Assembly: GCA_030428695.1 (NCBI GenBank)
Contig: JAUIEM010000079.1
Span: 1 to 28,196 of the forward strand
DNA: 28,196 nt
Source of the DNA: a bacterium
GTDB lineage: Bacteria; Planctomycetota; J058; JAJDCP01
Direction of reading: 5' to 3'
Made by a program: the position numbers and the translations under genes. This document shows, piece after piece, positions 8,501-15,996 of this stretch. How positions within the stretch are numbered: position 1 is the stretch's first letter; each line of letters starts with the position of its first letter. The notes beneath the pieces were generated by a model. That model saw only the letters and a program-made list of their open reading frames with translations, was not told the origin of the DNA and did no database searches.

Positions 8501-9814
8501 GAGATCGAGCGGCTGGCCGGGCTGCTCGACGACGACCCCTCGCTGCGCGGGCCGCGGCGGGAGATCGCCGTCGCGACCTCGCAGCTCGCCCAGATCTACC
8601 GCGAGCGGGGCGAGCACGAGAGCTTCCAGGCCCTGGTCGAGGACGCCCACGCGACCTTCGACGCCCTCGCCGCTGCCGCGCCGACCTTCGTCGCCCGCGA
8701 GGACCGCGCCCGCAGCCTGAGCCTGCTCGCCCTGGTGCGGGCCGCCCAGGGCCGCCCCAACGACGCCTCGGAGGCCTTCGCCCTGGCGGAGGAAGAGCTC
8801 GCCGCGCTGCTCGAGCAGCGGCCCTCCGCGCAGCTCGCGCAGACCCTGCTGGTGTGCCATCGCAACCGCCTCGGCAGCCTCGACCAGCTCGGCCGCGAGG
8901 ACGAGCTGGGGGCGCTGCTCGAGCGCTACGCGGCGGTCGCGGACGCGCTCGCCGCGCGTTTCCCGGACGCCGTGCTGCTGCGCTTCGAGCGGGCCATCGC
9001 CCTGCGCCGCCGGGGCCAGTCCCTCGCCCGCGCCGGTGAGGTCGAGCGGGGCCGTCGCGCGTTCCGGGCGGCGATCGGGCTGTTCGAGGAGCTGACGGCG
9101 CTCGATCTCGCGCACCCCCTGTTGGCCGAGGAGCACTATCACGCGGTCGATGAGCTCGGCATGACCTACCTGACCGCCCACGACTTCGAGCCGGCGATCC
9201 GGCTCTTCCGCAGCAGCCTCGCCCTGGCCGAGGGGCGCGACGCCGGGAGCGTCAGCGTCCGCCGCGACCTCGCCCGCACCCACTACCACCTCGCGATCGG
9301 CCTCTGCGCCGAGGAACAGCACGACGAGGGCCTCGCCCATCTCACCCTGGCCGTCGAGATCGGCCGGGGCCTCGTCGACGAGCTGCCGTCCCACGCGTCC
9401 GAGCTCGCCTCCCACGAAGGCATCCTCGAGCAGATGCGCGGGCTGGTGCGCGAGCACCATCTCCGCCTCGGCCTGATCGAGCCGGAGACCGCCGCGGACT
9501 GGGGGGTGCTGATCCGCCAGGCGGCGGCGAAGCGGCGCTGGGCCGACGCCGTCGCCGGCTACGAGGGCCTGTTCACGGTGCGGGAGGCCCACTTCGAGGA
9601 GCTGTACAACGCCGCCTTCTGTGCGCTGCAGGCAGCGCAAGAAGCGGCCGCGCCCGCGGGCTTCCACGCCCAGGCCTTCGCCTGGCTGAGGGGCTGCAAG
9701 GAGCGCGCCGCCCGCGACCCGGACCTCGCCCCGCGCTGGCTCGAGCTCCGCGACACCGAGCCGACGCTCGCCCCCTTGCGCGAGCTCGAGGAGTTCTCGA
9801 CGCTGCGGGAGTGA
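5558..9814 (+). CDS. Transmembrane Ser/Thr protein kinase with C-terminal TPR region
   Basis: The protein has 1418 residues. The ATG at 5558 has a GAGGAG ribosome-binding site and gives a kinase domain about 45 residues in. The kinase domain covers about 43-310: glycine loop IGSGGFGNVF (48-57), catalytic Lys in VALK (K72), catalytic loop HLDIKPANVML (H166, D168, N173), metal-binding DWG (D186) in place of DFG, and GTPAYIPPE in the activation segment. Leu replaces Arg of HRD, so it is not an RD-type kinase controlled by the usual activation-loop contact. One membrane helix lies at about 430-450 (LLGAALCSIIGLLILAGVLL). Residues about 470-1418 are alanine/leucine/arginine-rich helical pairs typical of TPRs, presumably outside the cytoplasm. 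DWG kinases with DIYLLGAVL motifs are frequent in Planctomycetota and related groups. The SARP gene follows after 50 bp. Substrates are unknown. Confidence 0.93.
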   Translation: MDAESLTELWSVTAGHDLDAPADRTYPRADLVADGTFEPDLEFVPLEKIGSGGFGNVFRARQPVLHRDVALKMLREPQPSRMGRFIAEAVVTGQLEHPNVVPVHTLGADPDGALFLAMKLVTGETWAARLAHERPAENPDALLPALEVLLQVCNAVAFAHSHTIVHLDIKPANVMLGGFGEVLLMDWGLAMGFGAPVAGIPHRSLLRGPCGTPAYIPPELARGDGDALGPLADIYLLGAVLCELLTGVPPHHGRSLRDALLSAAEPARPDFPAAVPEELRAICLRALAFDPAERHPDVASFQEELRVYLRHRESLLLTSRAADELAACRARAAEDGGGEALYEQLGGAVTRYVEARELWRGNLRALAGERAARASYAETALRRGDLGLAASQAAALAALEEGDGQGSALAARIDARRAAVVRQRRRQRRLLGAALCSIIGLLILAGVLLEQRDRGIRRGQEQAERTAGIAQGALHTVVEEVRRELMGELQSAPSRAAAERILRASLRSWEELRDARVAADAVSLGSARARQTVGELLLVIEGDVSGARRELEAAATIYARYLDDPRHAEQAWRSLTGTRSQLVSALLMLGDAAAAQEVVSAALASSEERRALSDEPALEELHAELLGAQADILARAHSWVDAEDFASRCLALRRAALRRQPEQMGACFDLAVALLDRARIRQQRTAWKAAMADAEEGVEALRLLTARFPFHADVHAQLSRGLVFLAAARIDAGRPGAALAAHEEAIACGETLVALDPENASFRARLLAAHEAAAVVRARVGEPDRALAHCVAGRSLAEDLHARDPDNLLHTYTLCDLLRLEAFVLRRLGRDREADAALRQAEAQLAEAPATDVQARMLRAACAAIRGEAALAGGEPHEALFQLERARDELIALRGQADDRPRLSVRLCEVLRRLAEVHEHGGDWDRVLTTYDRAAALADEVLAADPSHWAARFHRAQCGISRARVGLMLGRYDPAAAELATEIERLAGLLDDDPSLRGPRREIAVATSQLAQIYRERGEHESFQALVEDAHATFDALAAAAPTFVAREDRARSLSLLALVRAAQGRPNDASEAFALAEEELAALLEQRPSAQLAQTLLVCHRNRLGSLDQLGREDELGALLERYAAVADALAARFPDAVLLRFERAIALRRRGQSLARAGEVERGRRAFRAAIGLFEELTALDLAHPLLAEEHYHAVDELGMTYLTAHDFEPAIRLFRSSLALAEGRDAGSVSVRRDLARTHYHLAIGLCAEEQHDEGLAHLTLAVEIGRGLVDELPSHASELASHEGILEQMRGLVREHHLRLGLIEPETAADWGVLIRQAAAKRRWADAVAGYEGLFTVREAHFEELYNAAFCALQAAQEAAAPAGFHAQAFAWLRGCKERAARDPDLAPRWLELRDTEPTLAPLRELEEFSTLRE

Positions 9815-9830
9815 CGGGCCAGCCGTCCTC

Positions 9831-9844
9831 CGTTGTGCTACCCT
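9831..9844 (+). promoter_or_regulatory. Possible extended -10 promoter before the SARP gene
   Basis: CGTTGTGCTACCCT lies in the 50-bp gap after the kinase stop and ends 20 bases before the SARP start. TGCTACCCT reads as an extended -10 (TGN plus hexamer). The CGYTGTGCTAY core recurs at 20881 and, on the minus strand, at 22783. No good -35 is visible, so it may be an activator-dependent or internal promoter. Confidence 0.35.
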
Positions 9845-9864
9845 GGGGAGAAGAAGAGGAAGCG

Positions 9865-11511
9865 ATGCCCCGCCTGGACCTGACCCTGCTCGGCTGCCTG
9901 CGCATCGCCGTCGACGGCGAGGTCGTGCGCCCGGAGACCCGCAAGGCCGAAGCCCTGCTCGTCTATCTCGCCCTCGCCGAGCGGCCCCCGCGGCGGGCCG
10001 ACCTCGGCGCATTGTTCTGGCCCGACACCGCGCGCAGCAAGCAGCTCGGCTCGCTGCGCCGCAACCTCTCCGCCCTGCGCAAAGCGCTCGGCCCGGACGC
10101 CCTGGTCAGCGACGGCGAGCAGATCGGGCTCGCCGCCGACTGGAAGCTGGCCGTCGACGTCCGCGAGCTCGCCGCCTGCGCCCGCCGGGTCGAGGCCCTC
10201 GACGACGAGGCCGCGAGCCGGCTCGCGGCGCGCCTCGACGCGATCGAGGATCCCACCCTGCTCGCCGGCTTCCACCCCCGGGCCTGTCCGGGCTTCGAGC
10301 TCTGGCGCAACGAGGTCAACCAAGCGGTCGCCCGCGACTTCCGGCGCGGGGTCGAGGCCCTGCGCGAGCGCGCGGCGCAGGCGGGGAACGCGGACGAGGC
10401 CCTGGCGTGGAGCCGGCGGCTGCTCGCCCTCGACCCCTGCGACGAGCGCTTCCAGCGCGCCCATCTGCGGCTCCTTGCCGACGCCGGACGGCGCGCCGAG
10501 GCCCTCGCGCACTACCGCGACTTCGCCTCTGTGCTCGAGCGGGAGCAGGGCCGCCAGCCCCACGCGGCGACCTCTCGCCTGCACCTGGAGATCCTCGCCG
10601 CGCCCGCGCCCGCGCCGACCCCGCTCCCCGTCCCTGCGCCCGCCGGCGCCGCCCTGATCGGGCGGGAAGAGGCGCTCGCGGCCGGCGCCGCCCAGCTCCG
10701 CGACGAGACCTGCCGCTGGCTGACCATCAAGGGCGCCGCGGGCATCGGCAAGACCGCCCTCGCCCGCGCCCTGCTGGCGGAGCTCGTGGGCGACTTCCCC
10801 GACGGCCAGACCTGGCTCGACGCCGCGGAGCTGCCGCCCGGGCGCCCCCTGGAGGAGGCGCTCTGCGCCGCTCTCGGCGCGCGCAGCCTGCGCGCCGCGC
10901 TGCACCGGAGGCGTCTCCTGCTCGTGCTCGACGGCCTGCAGGCCACACCCGCCGTCGCGGAGCTCGCGCGCGCGATCCTGGCCTGCAAGCAGGTGACGGT
11001 GCTCGCCACCGCCCGCGCCCGGCTGCGCTGCCAGGCGGAGTGGGTGCACGAGCTCGACGGCCTGGCGCCGGACGACGCCGCCGCCCTGTTCCTCGAGCGG
11101 GCCCGCGCCACCGCCCTCGACTTCTCCCTGCCCGCGGCCCAGCGGCCGGCCCTCGCCGAGCTGTGCGCGCTGTGCGGCGGCCACCCGCTCGCCCTCAGCA
11201 TGTGCGCCGGCTGGGTGCGGGTGCTCGACTGCGCGGAGATGGTCGCCGAGCTGCGCGCCAACCTCGCCTTCCCGCACCCCGTCGACGACCCCGAGGCGGG
11301 CCTCGGCGCCCTGTTCCGGTCGAGCTGGGAGCGCCTCGAGCCCGCCGCCCGCGCGGCGCTCTGCCGCCTCGCCACCGCCCCGGACCCCATCTCCCCCGCC
11401 CGCCTGCTCGCCCTGGCCGACGCCTCCTGGCTGCGCCGCGACGGCGGGGCGCTGGTCATCGAGCCGGTCTTCGCCCGTTTCGTCGCGGCGGAGGCGGGGT
11501 CGGGGAGGTAG
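9865..11511 (+). CDS. SARP/BTAD-family transcriptional regulator with P-loop NTPase domain
   Basis: The protein has 548 residues and is probably a cytoplasmic DNA-binding regulator. The ATG at 9865 has AGAGGA upstream; an in-frame ATG 54 bases earlier overlaps the kinase stop and would add a non-conserved acidic tail. Residues 3-95 are an OmpR-type winged helix of SARP kind (LDLTLLGCLRIAVDGE; QLGSLRRNLSALRKALG). Residues about 100-250 are the helical BTAD. An Ala-Pro linker (251-268) leads to an NB-ARC/STAND-like domain: IGREEAL at about 272, Walker A GAAGIGKT at about 291-298, Walker B LLLVLDG at about 350, and GGHPLAL, the counterpart of the GLPLAL motif. The C-terminal TPR array seen in AfsR-type proteins is absent. 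It lies directly after the kinase gene, so phospho-control, as known for AfsR with AfsK, is attractive but inferred. Confidence 0.9.
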   Translation: MPRLDLTLLGCLRIAVDGEVVRPETRKAEALLVYLALAERPPRRADLGALFWPDTARSKQLGSLRRNLSALRKALGPDALVSDGEQIGLAADWKLAVDVRELAACARRVEALDDEAASRLAARLDAIEDPTLLAGFHPRACPGFELWRNEVNQAVARDFRRGVEALRERAAQAGNADEALAWSRRLLALDPCDERFQRAHLRLLADAGRRAEALAHYRDFASVLEREQGRQPHAATSRLHLEILAAPAPAPTPLPVPAPAGAALIGREEALAAGAAQLRDETCRWLTIKGAAGIGKTALARALLAELVGDFPDGQTWLDAAELPPGRPLEEALCAALGARSLRAALHRRRLLLVLDGLQATPAVAELARAILACKQVTVLATARARLRCQAEWVHELDGLAPDDAAALFLERARATALDFSLPAAQRPALAELCALCGGHPLALSMCAGWVRVLDCAEMVAELRANLAFPHPVDDPEAGLGALFRSSWERLEPAARAALCRLATAPDPISPARLLALADASWLRRDGGALVIEPVFARFVAAEAGSGR

Positions 11512-11699
11512 GCCCGGCAGGTTTCGAGGCCCGCGCGGGCACGAGCCCCAAGGCGGAGACTACTGACACTCCGCGGCACATGAACTGCCGTTGATTGTCG
11601 ACCTCGCACGCCGCTGCGAGGCCCACCGGCGCCCTTCCGCTGCCCTTTACCGGCATGCCAATTGCATCACTTTTGTCAGTACGACGGGAGGAGCCGCCG

Positions 11700-12167
11700 A
11701 TGGGATCGACCGCGAGCATCGCACTGGCCAACGCGCAGGGGGCGCCGGAGGTCTATCCGCGCGCCCTCCTCGTCCTCAGCGGGGAGAGCCAGGGGCGTGT
11801 GTTGCCGCTGCTGCCCCGGGGCCTGAGCATCGGCCGCTCGCCGCGCTGCGACCTCTGCATCGGCCGGGCCGGCGACGGCACCAGCCGGCTCCACGCGGAG
11901 ATCTCGCGCACCGGGCGCTACGCGGCGATCGAGGACAGAAGCCGCAACGGTCTGCTGGTCAACGGCCGCCGATGCCGCCGGCGGATGCTCGCCGACGGGG
12001 ACCTGATCAAGATCGGCCGCACGGTGCTGAAGGTGCTCGCCGATCCCTCCGAGGTCGCATTCTACCGCCAGATCGGCGGCGGACACCGGGTCGATCTCCC
12101 CCGCGAAGCGCCCGCGGGCCGGTCGTTCCCTCGCTGGGAGCCCGGCGACATCTTCTCCGGGCTGTAG
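11700..12167 (+). CDS. FHA-domain protein
   Basis: The protein has 155 residues. The ATG at 11700 is preceded by GGGAGGAG; an upstream in-frame ATG at 11595 lacks a ribosome-binding site and adds 35 residues with no domain similarity. Residues about 22-115 are a forkhead-associated domain with its signature residues: G45-R46-S47, S62-R-L-H65 and N83-G84. FHA domains bind phosphothreonine peptides, commonly products of Ser/Thr kinases. The remaining 40 residues are not recognised, so this is a stand-alone reader rather than a fusion to an enzyme. The kinase and SARP genes on the same strand upstream make it a likely phospho-adaptor of that module, which is an inference. Its stop lies only 3 bp from the stop of the convergent acyltransferase gene, leaving no room for a terminator. 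Confidence 0.88.
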   Translation: MGSTASIALANAQGAPEVYPRALLVLSGESQGRVLPLLPRGLSIGRSPRCDLCIGRAGDGTSRLHAEISRTGRYAAIEDRSRNGLLVNGRRCRRRMLADGDLIKIGRTVLKVLADPSEVAFYRQIGGGHRVDLPREAPAGRSFPRWEPGDIFSGL

Positions 12168-12170
12168 GCC

Positions 12171-13019
12171 CTACTGCGCCGCCAGCTCGTCGAGCAGCGT
12201 CTGCATCCGCGCCCGCACCGCGCGGTCGAGGCGCGCGACCCGGTCTTCCTCCGCCAGGCCCTCTGCAGGCGGCAGAACGGGCCGGCCGATGCGGAAACGC
12301 AGCCGGGTCGGCAGGGGGATGTGCGGAAGCGGACCGACCCCGAGGCCCCACGGCAGCGACAGGTGGATCGGGAAGACCTCCGAGCGCGCGAGCTTGTAGA
12401 TGCCGAGGGCGCGCCCGAGCCAGCGCCCGTCGCTGAGCACGCGCAGGGTCTCGTGGGCGCCGGCGCAGGCGATCGGCAGGATCGGGACGCCGGCCTCGAG
12501 GGCGAGCCGGGCGTAGCCTCTGCGCTTCCCCCAGCGCAGGCGGTAGCGGTCGCGGTAGGGGCGCCAGGTCTCGACGTCGCCGCCCGGCATCACCAGCACG
12601 TCCCGCCCGAGCTCCGTCAGCGTCCGCAGGGCGACCTCCTTGTCGGCGCGCAGCACGCCCCCGCGGGCGAAGGGCTCGGCGACCGCCCGCAGGGTGAAGA
12701 CCATCTCGTGGGCGAGCGGATGCAGCGGCCGCGCGACCCCGAACTGCCGGTACCAGCCATGGACCAGCCCCCAGGTGTCCGGGATGGTCGTGCCGCCGGA
12801 GTGGTTGGCGACGACGAGCAGCGGCCCGGCCGGCACGTGCTCGAAGCCCTGCCAGCGGACCGGGAACCAGGAGCGGAACACCCAGTCGAGGCGCCCCATC
12901 GCGCGCTCGACCGCCTGCGGCTCGAAGGCCTCTGGGTCGGTGCCGAGGGCGCGGTTGCCGAGCGCGTCGAACCAGCGGCTGAACCATCCGCGTCGGGTCG
13001 GGGCCGTGCTGGCGGTCAT
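12171..13019 (-). CDS. Lysophospholipid acyltransferase-like protein (LPLAT superfamily, MGAT-like)
   Basis: The protein has 282 residues. The ATG at 13019 follows CAGGAGGC. Residues 68-81 (LVVANHSGGTTIPD) match the NHSGG...D active-site block of the MGAT/DGAT-like branch of the glycerolipid acyltransferases, with H73 and D81 eight apart instead of the usual four. Residues 143-151 (VMPGGDVET) match the second conserved block, followed by the typical GKRRGYARLALEAGVPILPIACAGAHET. The enzyme would transfer an acyl chain from acyl-CoA or acyl-ACP to a lipid acceptor at the inner membrane; which acceptor cannot be told. It stands alone on the minus strand, convergent with the FHA gene. ATGTTTTACAT (13093-13103), about 75 bp upstream of the start, is an exact dyad that could be an operator. 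Confidence 0.85.
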   Translation of the reverse strand: MTASTAPTRRGWFSRWFDALGNRALGTDPEAFEPQAVERAMGRLDWVFRSWFPVRWQGFEHVPAGPLLVVANHSGGTTIPDTWGLVHGWYRQFGVARPLHPLAHEMVFTLRAVAEPFARGGVLRADKEVALRTLTELGRDVLVMPGGDVETWRPYRDRYRLRWGKRRGYARLALEAGVPILPIACAGAHETLRVLSDGRWLGRALGIYKLARSEVFPIHLSLPWGLGVGPLPHIPLPTRLRFRIGRPVLPPAEGLAEEDRVARLDRAVRARMQTLLDELAAQ

Positions 13020-13131
13020 CGTCTGCCTCCTGGAGGTTGTTCCCGGCCATCCAGCCTACCCCAGCAGCCGCGGGCTGTTCAGCCTTTGACAGATGTTTTA
13101 CATTCGCGGCTCGCCCGCTGGAGGGCCGCGC

Positions 13132-13365
13132 GTGCCGCCTCCCCTGTCCGCCCTGGCCGACGACCTGCGCCTGCTCGCCTACCCCTGGGCGGATCCCGCC
13201 GCGCTCCGCGCCTTCCAGGTCCGGCGCCTGCGCCAGCATGGTCGCCCACGCGGACGGCACCCCCGCCGCGCCCGGGGAGCGCGGGGAGGTGGTGCCGACC
13301 AACCTGCACCGCCTGGTGCCAGCCGTACATCCGCTACCGGCGCGGCGCCCTCGCCGGGGGCGGGC
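13132..13365 (+). pseudogene. Remnant of a PaaK/CapK-like adenylate-forming enzyme
   Basis: The 496-bp gap between the acyltransferase start and the pentapeptide gene holds a broken gene. Frame 1 (from a GTG at 13132) reads ADDLRLLAYPWADPAALRAF followed by QVRRLRQH, which looks like the N-terminus of a phenylacetate-CoA ligase/CapK relative. At about 13237 the similarity moves to another frame, HADGTPAAPGERGEVVPTNLH, a C-terminal block of the same family. Near 13320 it moves again, to PYIRYRRG, the block that normally follows TNLH; one surplus C in CTGGTGCCAGCCG explains this shift. The roughly 250-residue middle of the enzyme is absent. The sequence is therefore an internally deleted, frameshifted relic. 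Family matches are from memory of conserved motifs. Confidence 0.65.
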
Positions 13366-13471
13366 ACCGTCGGCGGTGGGGCCACCGCCGGCTCCGCGCC
13401 GATGCACCAGGATTCCTGCTGAATCAACCGGGCTTTGCAATTTCCTCGACAGCTCCCCGGGAGCCGACGGG

Positions 13472-13477
13472 TACAAT
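13472..13477 (+). promoter_or_regulatory. Possible -10 element of the pentapeptide gene
   Basis: TACAAT lies 38 bases before the start codon, close to the sigma-70 consensus. A TCGACA at 13446-13451 would be a -35 but at 20-bp spacing, which is long. Just upstream is the palindrome CTCCCCGGGAG. Confidence 0.35.
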
Positions 13478-13515
13478 CGAGTTACTGAACCGAGAGCCCA
13501 CACCCAGGAGAGATC

Positions 13516-14436
13516 ATGCCCACGCTCGAGCATTTCCTCGAAACCGGCGACGGAGTCCGCGGCAACTTCGTCAGCGCTGACCTTCGCGACGTCGAGCTCC
13601 AGAACGTCGACCTCAGCTACGCGAAGCTGACCAACGCCAAGCTCCAGGGAGCCGAGCTCACGGGCAAGTTCATCAACACCGACCTGAACGGCGCGAACCT
13701 GACCGACTGCTCCCTGCGCGGGGACATGTACGGCATCGTGCTGACCAGCGTCACGGTGACCCGGGCGAAGCTCGGCGGCAACTTCGCCAAGGCCGACCTG
13801 CGCGAGATGCCGATCCGCAGCCTCAGCGCCTTCCGCCCGACCAGCCTCGAGCGCACCAACCTCGAGGGCGCGAACCTCGACGGGGTCACGCTCGGCAAGA
13901 TGAAGATGCTGTGGACCCGTTTCCGCCGCGCCTCGATGCGCAAGATCAAGCTCAGCGGCCTGATGGCCCACGCCGACTTCAACCAGGCCAAGCTGGTCGA
14001 CGCGCAGCTCGAAGGGGTGTTCGAGAAGGCGCGCTTCCACAACGCCCGCCTCGACCGCGCCCAGATGCGCGGCAAGTTCCGCGACGCCCAGTTCACCGCC
14101 GCCAGCGCGATCGGCGCCAGGCTCGAGGGCGACTTCACGACCGCGAGCTTCGGCCGCGCGAAGCTCGAAGAGGCCCACCTCAAGGGCACCTTCGCCAAGA
14201 CCGACTTCGCGAGCGCGAACCTGACGATGGCGACCCTCATCGGCACCTTCCATCTCGTCCGCTTCAACAATGCGATCTTCCGGGACACCCACATCGAGCT
14301 GAAGAAGGGCGACAAGCCGCCGCGGCTGAGCCGCACCCAGCTCGAAGGGCTCCGCCAGCCGCTGCCGGAGTGGGCGCAGGAAGCCCTCGAGAAGGACGAC
14401 CGCAAGCAGCCGACCGGCGGCCGCCGCACCACCTGA
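13516..14436 (+). CDS. Pentapeptide-repeat protein
   Basis: The protein has 306 residues. The ATG at 13516 has CAGGAGAG upstream. Nearly the whole length, about 15-260, consists of pentapeptide-like units with A or polar residues before central L/F, for example ADLRD, VELQN, VDLSY, AKLTN, AKLQG, AELTG, then AKLVD, AQLEG, ARFHN, ARLDR. Such repeats fold as a right-handed quadrilateral beta-helix. Some relatives (Qnr, MfpA) mimic DNA and protect gyrase, but most have no known role, and this one has no signal peptide and no fused domain. The last 45 residues are charged and not repetitive. Many units are interrupted by longer GxF steps (GKFINTD, GDFTTAS, GTFAKTD), giving a secondary period of about 20 residues. 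It is monocistronic: its own promoter and a strong terminator bracket it. The fold is certain and the function unknown. Confidence 0.92.
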   Translation: MPTLEHFLETGDGVRGNFVSADLRDVELQNVDLSYAKLTNAKLQGAELTGKFINTDLNGANLTDCSLRGDMYGIVLTSVTVTRAKLGGNFAKADLREMPIRSLSAFRPTSLERTNLEGANLDGVTLGKMKMLWTRFRRASMRKIKLSGLMAHADFNQAKLVDAQLEGVFEKARFHNARLDRAQMRGKFRDAQFTAASAIGARLEGDFTTASFGRAKLEEAHLKGTFAKTDFASANLTMATLIGTFHLVRFNNAIFRDTHIELKKGDKPPRLSRTQLEGLRQPLPEWAQEALEKDDRKQPTGGRRTT

Positions 14437-14457
14437 TCGCCAGGCGCTCCAGGCACC

Positions 14458-14487
14458 GAGGCCGCCCTCACCGGGCGGCCTCTTCGC
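14458..14487 (+). terminator. Terminator hairpin of the pentapeptide gene
   Basis: A perfect 10-bp stem (GAGGCCGCCC/GGGCGGCCTC) with loop TCACC begins 22 bases after the stop codon and is followed by TTCGC. The U-tract is short, but stem strength and position favour an intrinsic, possibly bidirectional, terminator; the convergent YkgJ gene ends 17 bases further on. Confidence 0.75.
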
Positions 14488-14498
14488 ATCCGGCCCCG

Positions 14499-15992
14499 TC
14501 AGCCGCCGAGCACCGCCCCGAGCGCGGCACACACCGGCCAGGCCCAGGCCTCCCAGGTCAGGAACAGCTCCTCGAGCTCGGGGTGGAACAGGAGCCGCAC
14601 GGTGACCGCGTGGCCCGCGTCGAGGTGCCGGGGAAGCACCGCCGGCGCGCCCTCCGCCGCCGCTCGCTGGCGCCCGCCGTAGAGCACGAGCAGCGTGTAC
14701 AGGGCCAGCCGCAGGAAGCCGGCACGCACGCGGCCCGCCACCAGGGCCTGGCGGCCGAACAGCCGCTGCCGCAGGCCGATCCGCAAGAGCTCGTCGACCG
14801 CCGCCTCCCAGGGCAGCGCGCGCAGCGCCCGGTACGGACCCTCCAGCCGGCCACCCGCCGCCGCCCGGGCCTGGCTCTCAACCAGGTGCAGGAGCGGCAG
14901 CAGCTCGCCGATCTGGCGCAGCCGCCTGGCCGACTGGGAGCCCTGCGGACCGGCAGCGAGCTCGACCGCCAGCCGCGCGACCAGCGCCGCGCACAGCTCG
15001 GCGACGGCTTCCGGCGCGTCGTCGGAGGTCGGCAGCGGCGGGGGAGCCTCCTCCAGCGCCCGGCCGAGCCCGCGCTCCGGCTCCCCTGCCTCGAGAGGAC
15101 ACGCCGCCGCCGCCCGGCCGAAGCCCCGCGCCCGGGCGGCCAGGCGGGCGAGCAGCGCCGGGGCCGACGCCTCGCCCTCCCCGGCCTCGCGCACCAGGAC
15201 CCGCTGCAGGCGCAGGAAGGCCCCGAAGTCGATGGCCAGGCCGCGGCCGACGAAGACCGTCGGGTGCTCGAGCTCGGGGCTGCCGAGCAGGGGCAGCAGG
15301 CGCTCGAGGTCCTCGGTGACCGGCGTGCCCTGCGTCGCCGAGCGCGAGAAGCAGGAGCACGCGCCCTTGTCGTACAGCTTGAGCCCGGCGACCGTCGCCT
15401 GGGCGGTGTAGGGGAACAGCCGGCAGACCCGCGGCTTGGCCTCGGCCCCGAAGGCCGCGTGCAGCCCGCAGCGGGCGTCCTCGCGCTGGAACACGCAGCG
15501 TTCCTCGCCGGCGAGGAACACCCGGAGGGCACCGTCCGGCCCGCGCAGCGAGCGGAACCACGGCCCCTCCCCCAGCCCGGCGCCGGCCAGGTCGAGGGCC
15601 TCGATGCGGGCGACCTCGTCGGCGGAGAGCGGACCGAAGCGGAAGCTACGGCAGCAGTCCCCGCTCTCCTGGCAGGCGAAGCGGCCCTCGCGCAGCAGCG
15701 ACAGGGGCGCGTCGAGCGTCCCCTGGCGGTGGGCGCGCAGGCGGGCGACGGTCTCGGTCCCCGCGCCCTCGAGCAGGTGCAGCAGCAGGTAGCGGCGCAC
15801 GACCGCCTCGACCTCGGCGGGGTCGTCGTCCCCGGCCAGATCGCGCAGCGGGCGCCCGTCGATGCGGCGCGTGACGCGGGCGGTCTCCGGGTCGAGCCCG
15901 ATGCGCAGGCCGGTCAGGCCGTCGACCAGGCGGACACCGTCCTCGTCGGTCTCGACCCGCACCTCGGGCCGGAAGCGCGGGCGGAAGCCCAC
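14499..15992 (-). CDS. YkgJ-family cysteine-cluster protein, long form
   Basis: The protein has 497 residues. The start is a GTG at 15992, four bases after the trmB stop, so the genes are translationally linked. The cysteine-cluster core is at residues about 105-215: C107 and the pair C113-C114 in FACQESGDCC, C166 and C175 in CVFQREDARCGLH, C190 in RVCRLFPY, and C212/C214 in GACSCF. YkgJ-type proteins are annotated as putative Zn- or Fe-binding or Fe-S proteins; no reaction has been established. The core is preceded by about 100 residues and followed by about 280 helical, leucine/alanine/arginine-rich residues, making this much longer than typical small YkgJ proteins. The tail contains a hydrophobic stretch (LRLALYTLLVLYGG) but no clear membrane domain. 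Pairing with a tRNA methyltransferase may be chance. Confidence 0.82.
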   Translation of the reverse strand: MGFRPRFRPEVRVETDEDGVRLVDGLTGLRIGLDPETARVTRRIDGRPLRDLAGDDDPAEVEAVVRRYLLLHLLEGAGTETVARLRAHRQGTLDAPLSLLREGRFACQESGDCCRSFRFGPLSADEVARIEALDLAGAGLGEGPWFRSLRGPDGALRVFLAGEERCVFQREDARCGLHAAFGAEAKPRVCRLFPYTAQATVAGLKLYDKGACSCFSRSATQGTPVTEDLERLLPLLGSPELEHPTVFVGRGLAIDFGAFLRLQRVLVREAGEGEASAPALLARLAARARGFGRAAAACPLEAGEPERGLGRALEEAPPPLPTSDDAPEAVAELCAALVARLAVELAAGPQGSQSARRLRQIGELLPLLHLVESQARAAAGGRLEGPYRALRALPWEAAVDELLRIGLRQRLFGRQALVAGRVRAGFLRLALYTLLVLYGGRQRAAAEGAPAVLPRHLDAGHAVTVRLLFHPELEELFLTWEAWAWPVCAALGAVLGG

Positions 15993-15996
15993 GCCC

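Noticed and set aside
4124..10012. A 1962-codon minus-strand open frame
   Set aside because: Only its last 429 codons (from 5413) have a ribosome-binding site, signal peptide and domains; the rest is an Arg/Pro/Gly-rich mirror of the kinase gene, as expected in G+C-rich DNA.
13093..13422. A 109-codon plus-strand ORF as an intact small gene
   Set aside because: The PaaK/CapK-like motifs switch frames twice inside it, so it is better explained as a pseudogene.
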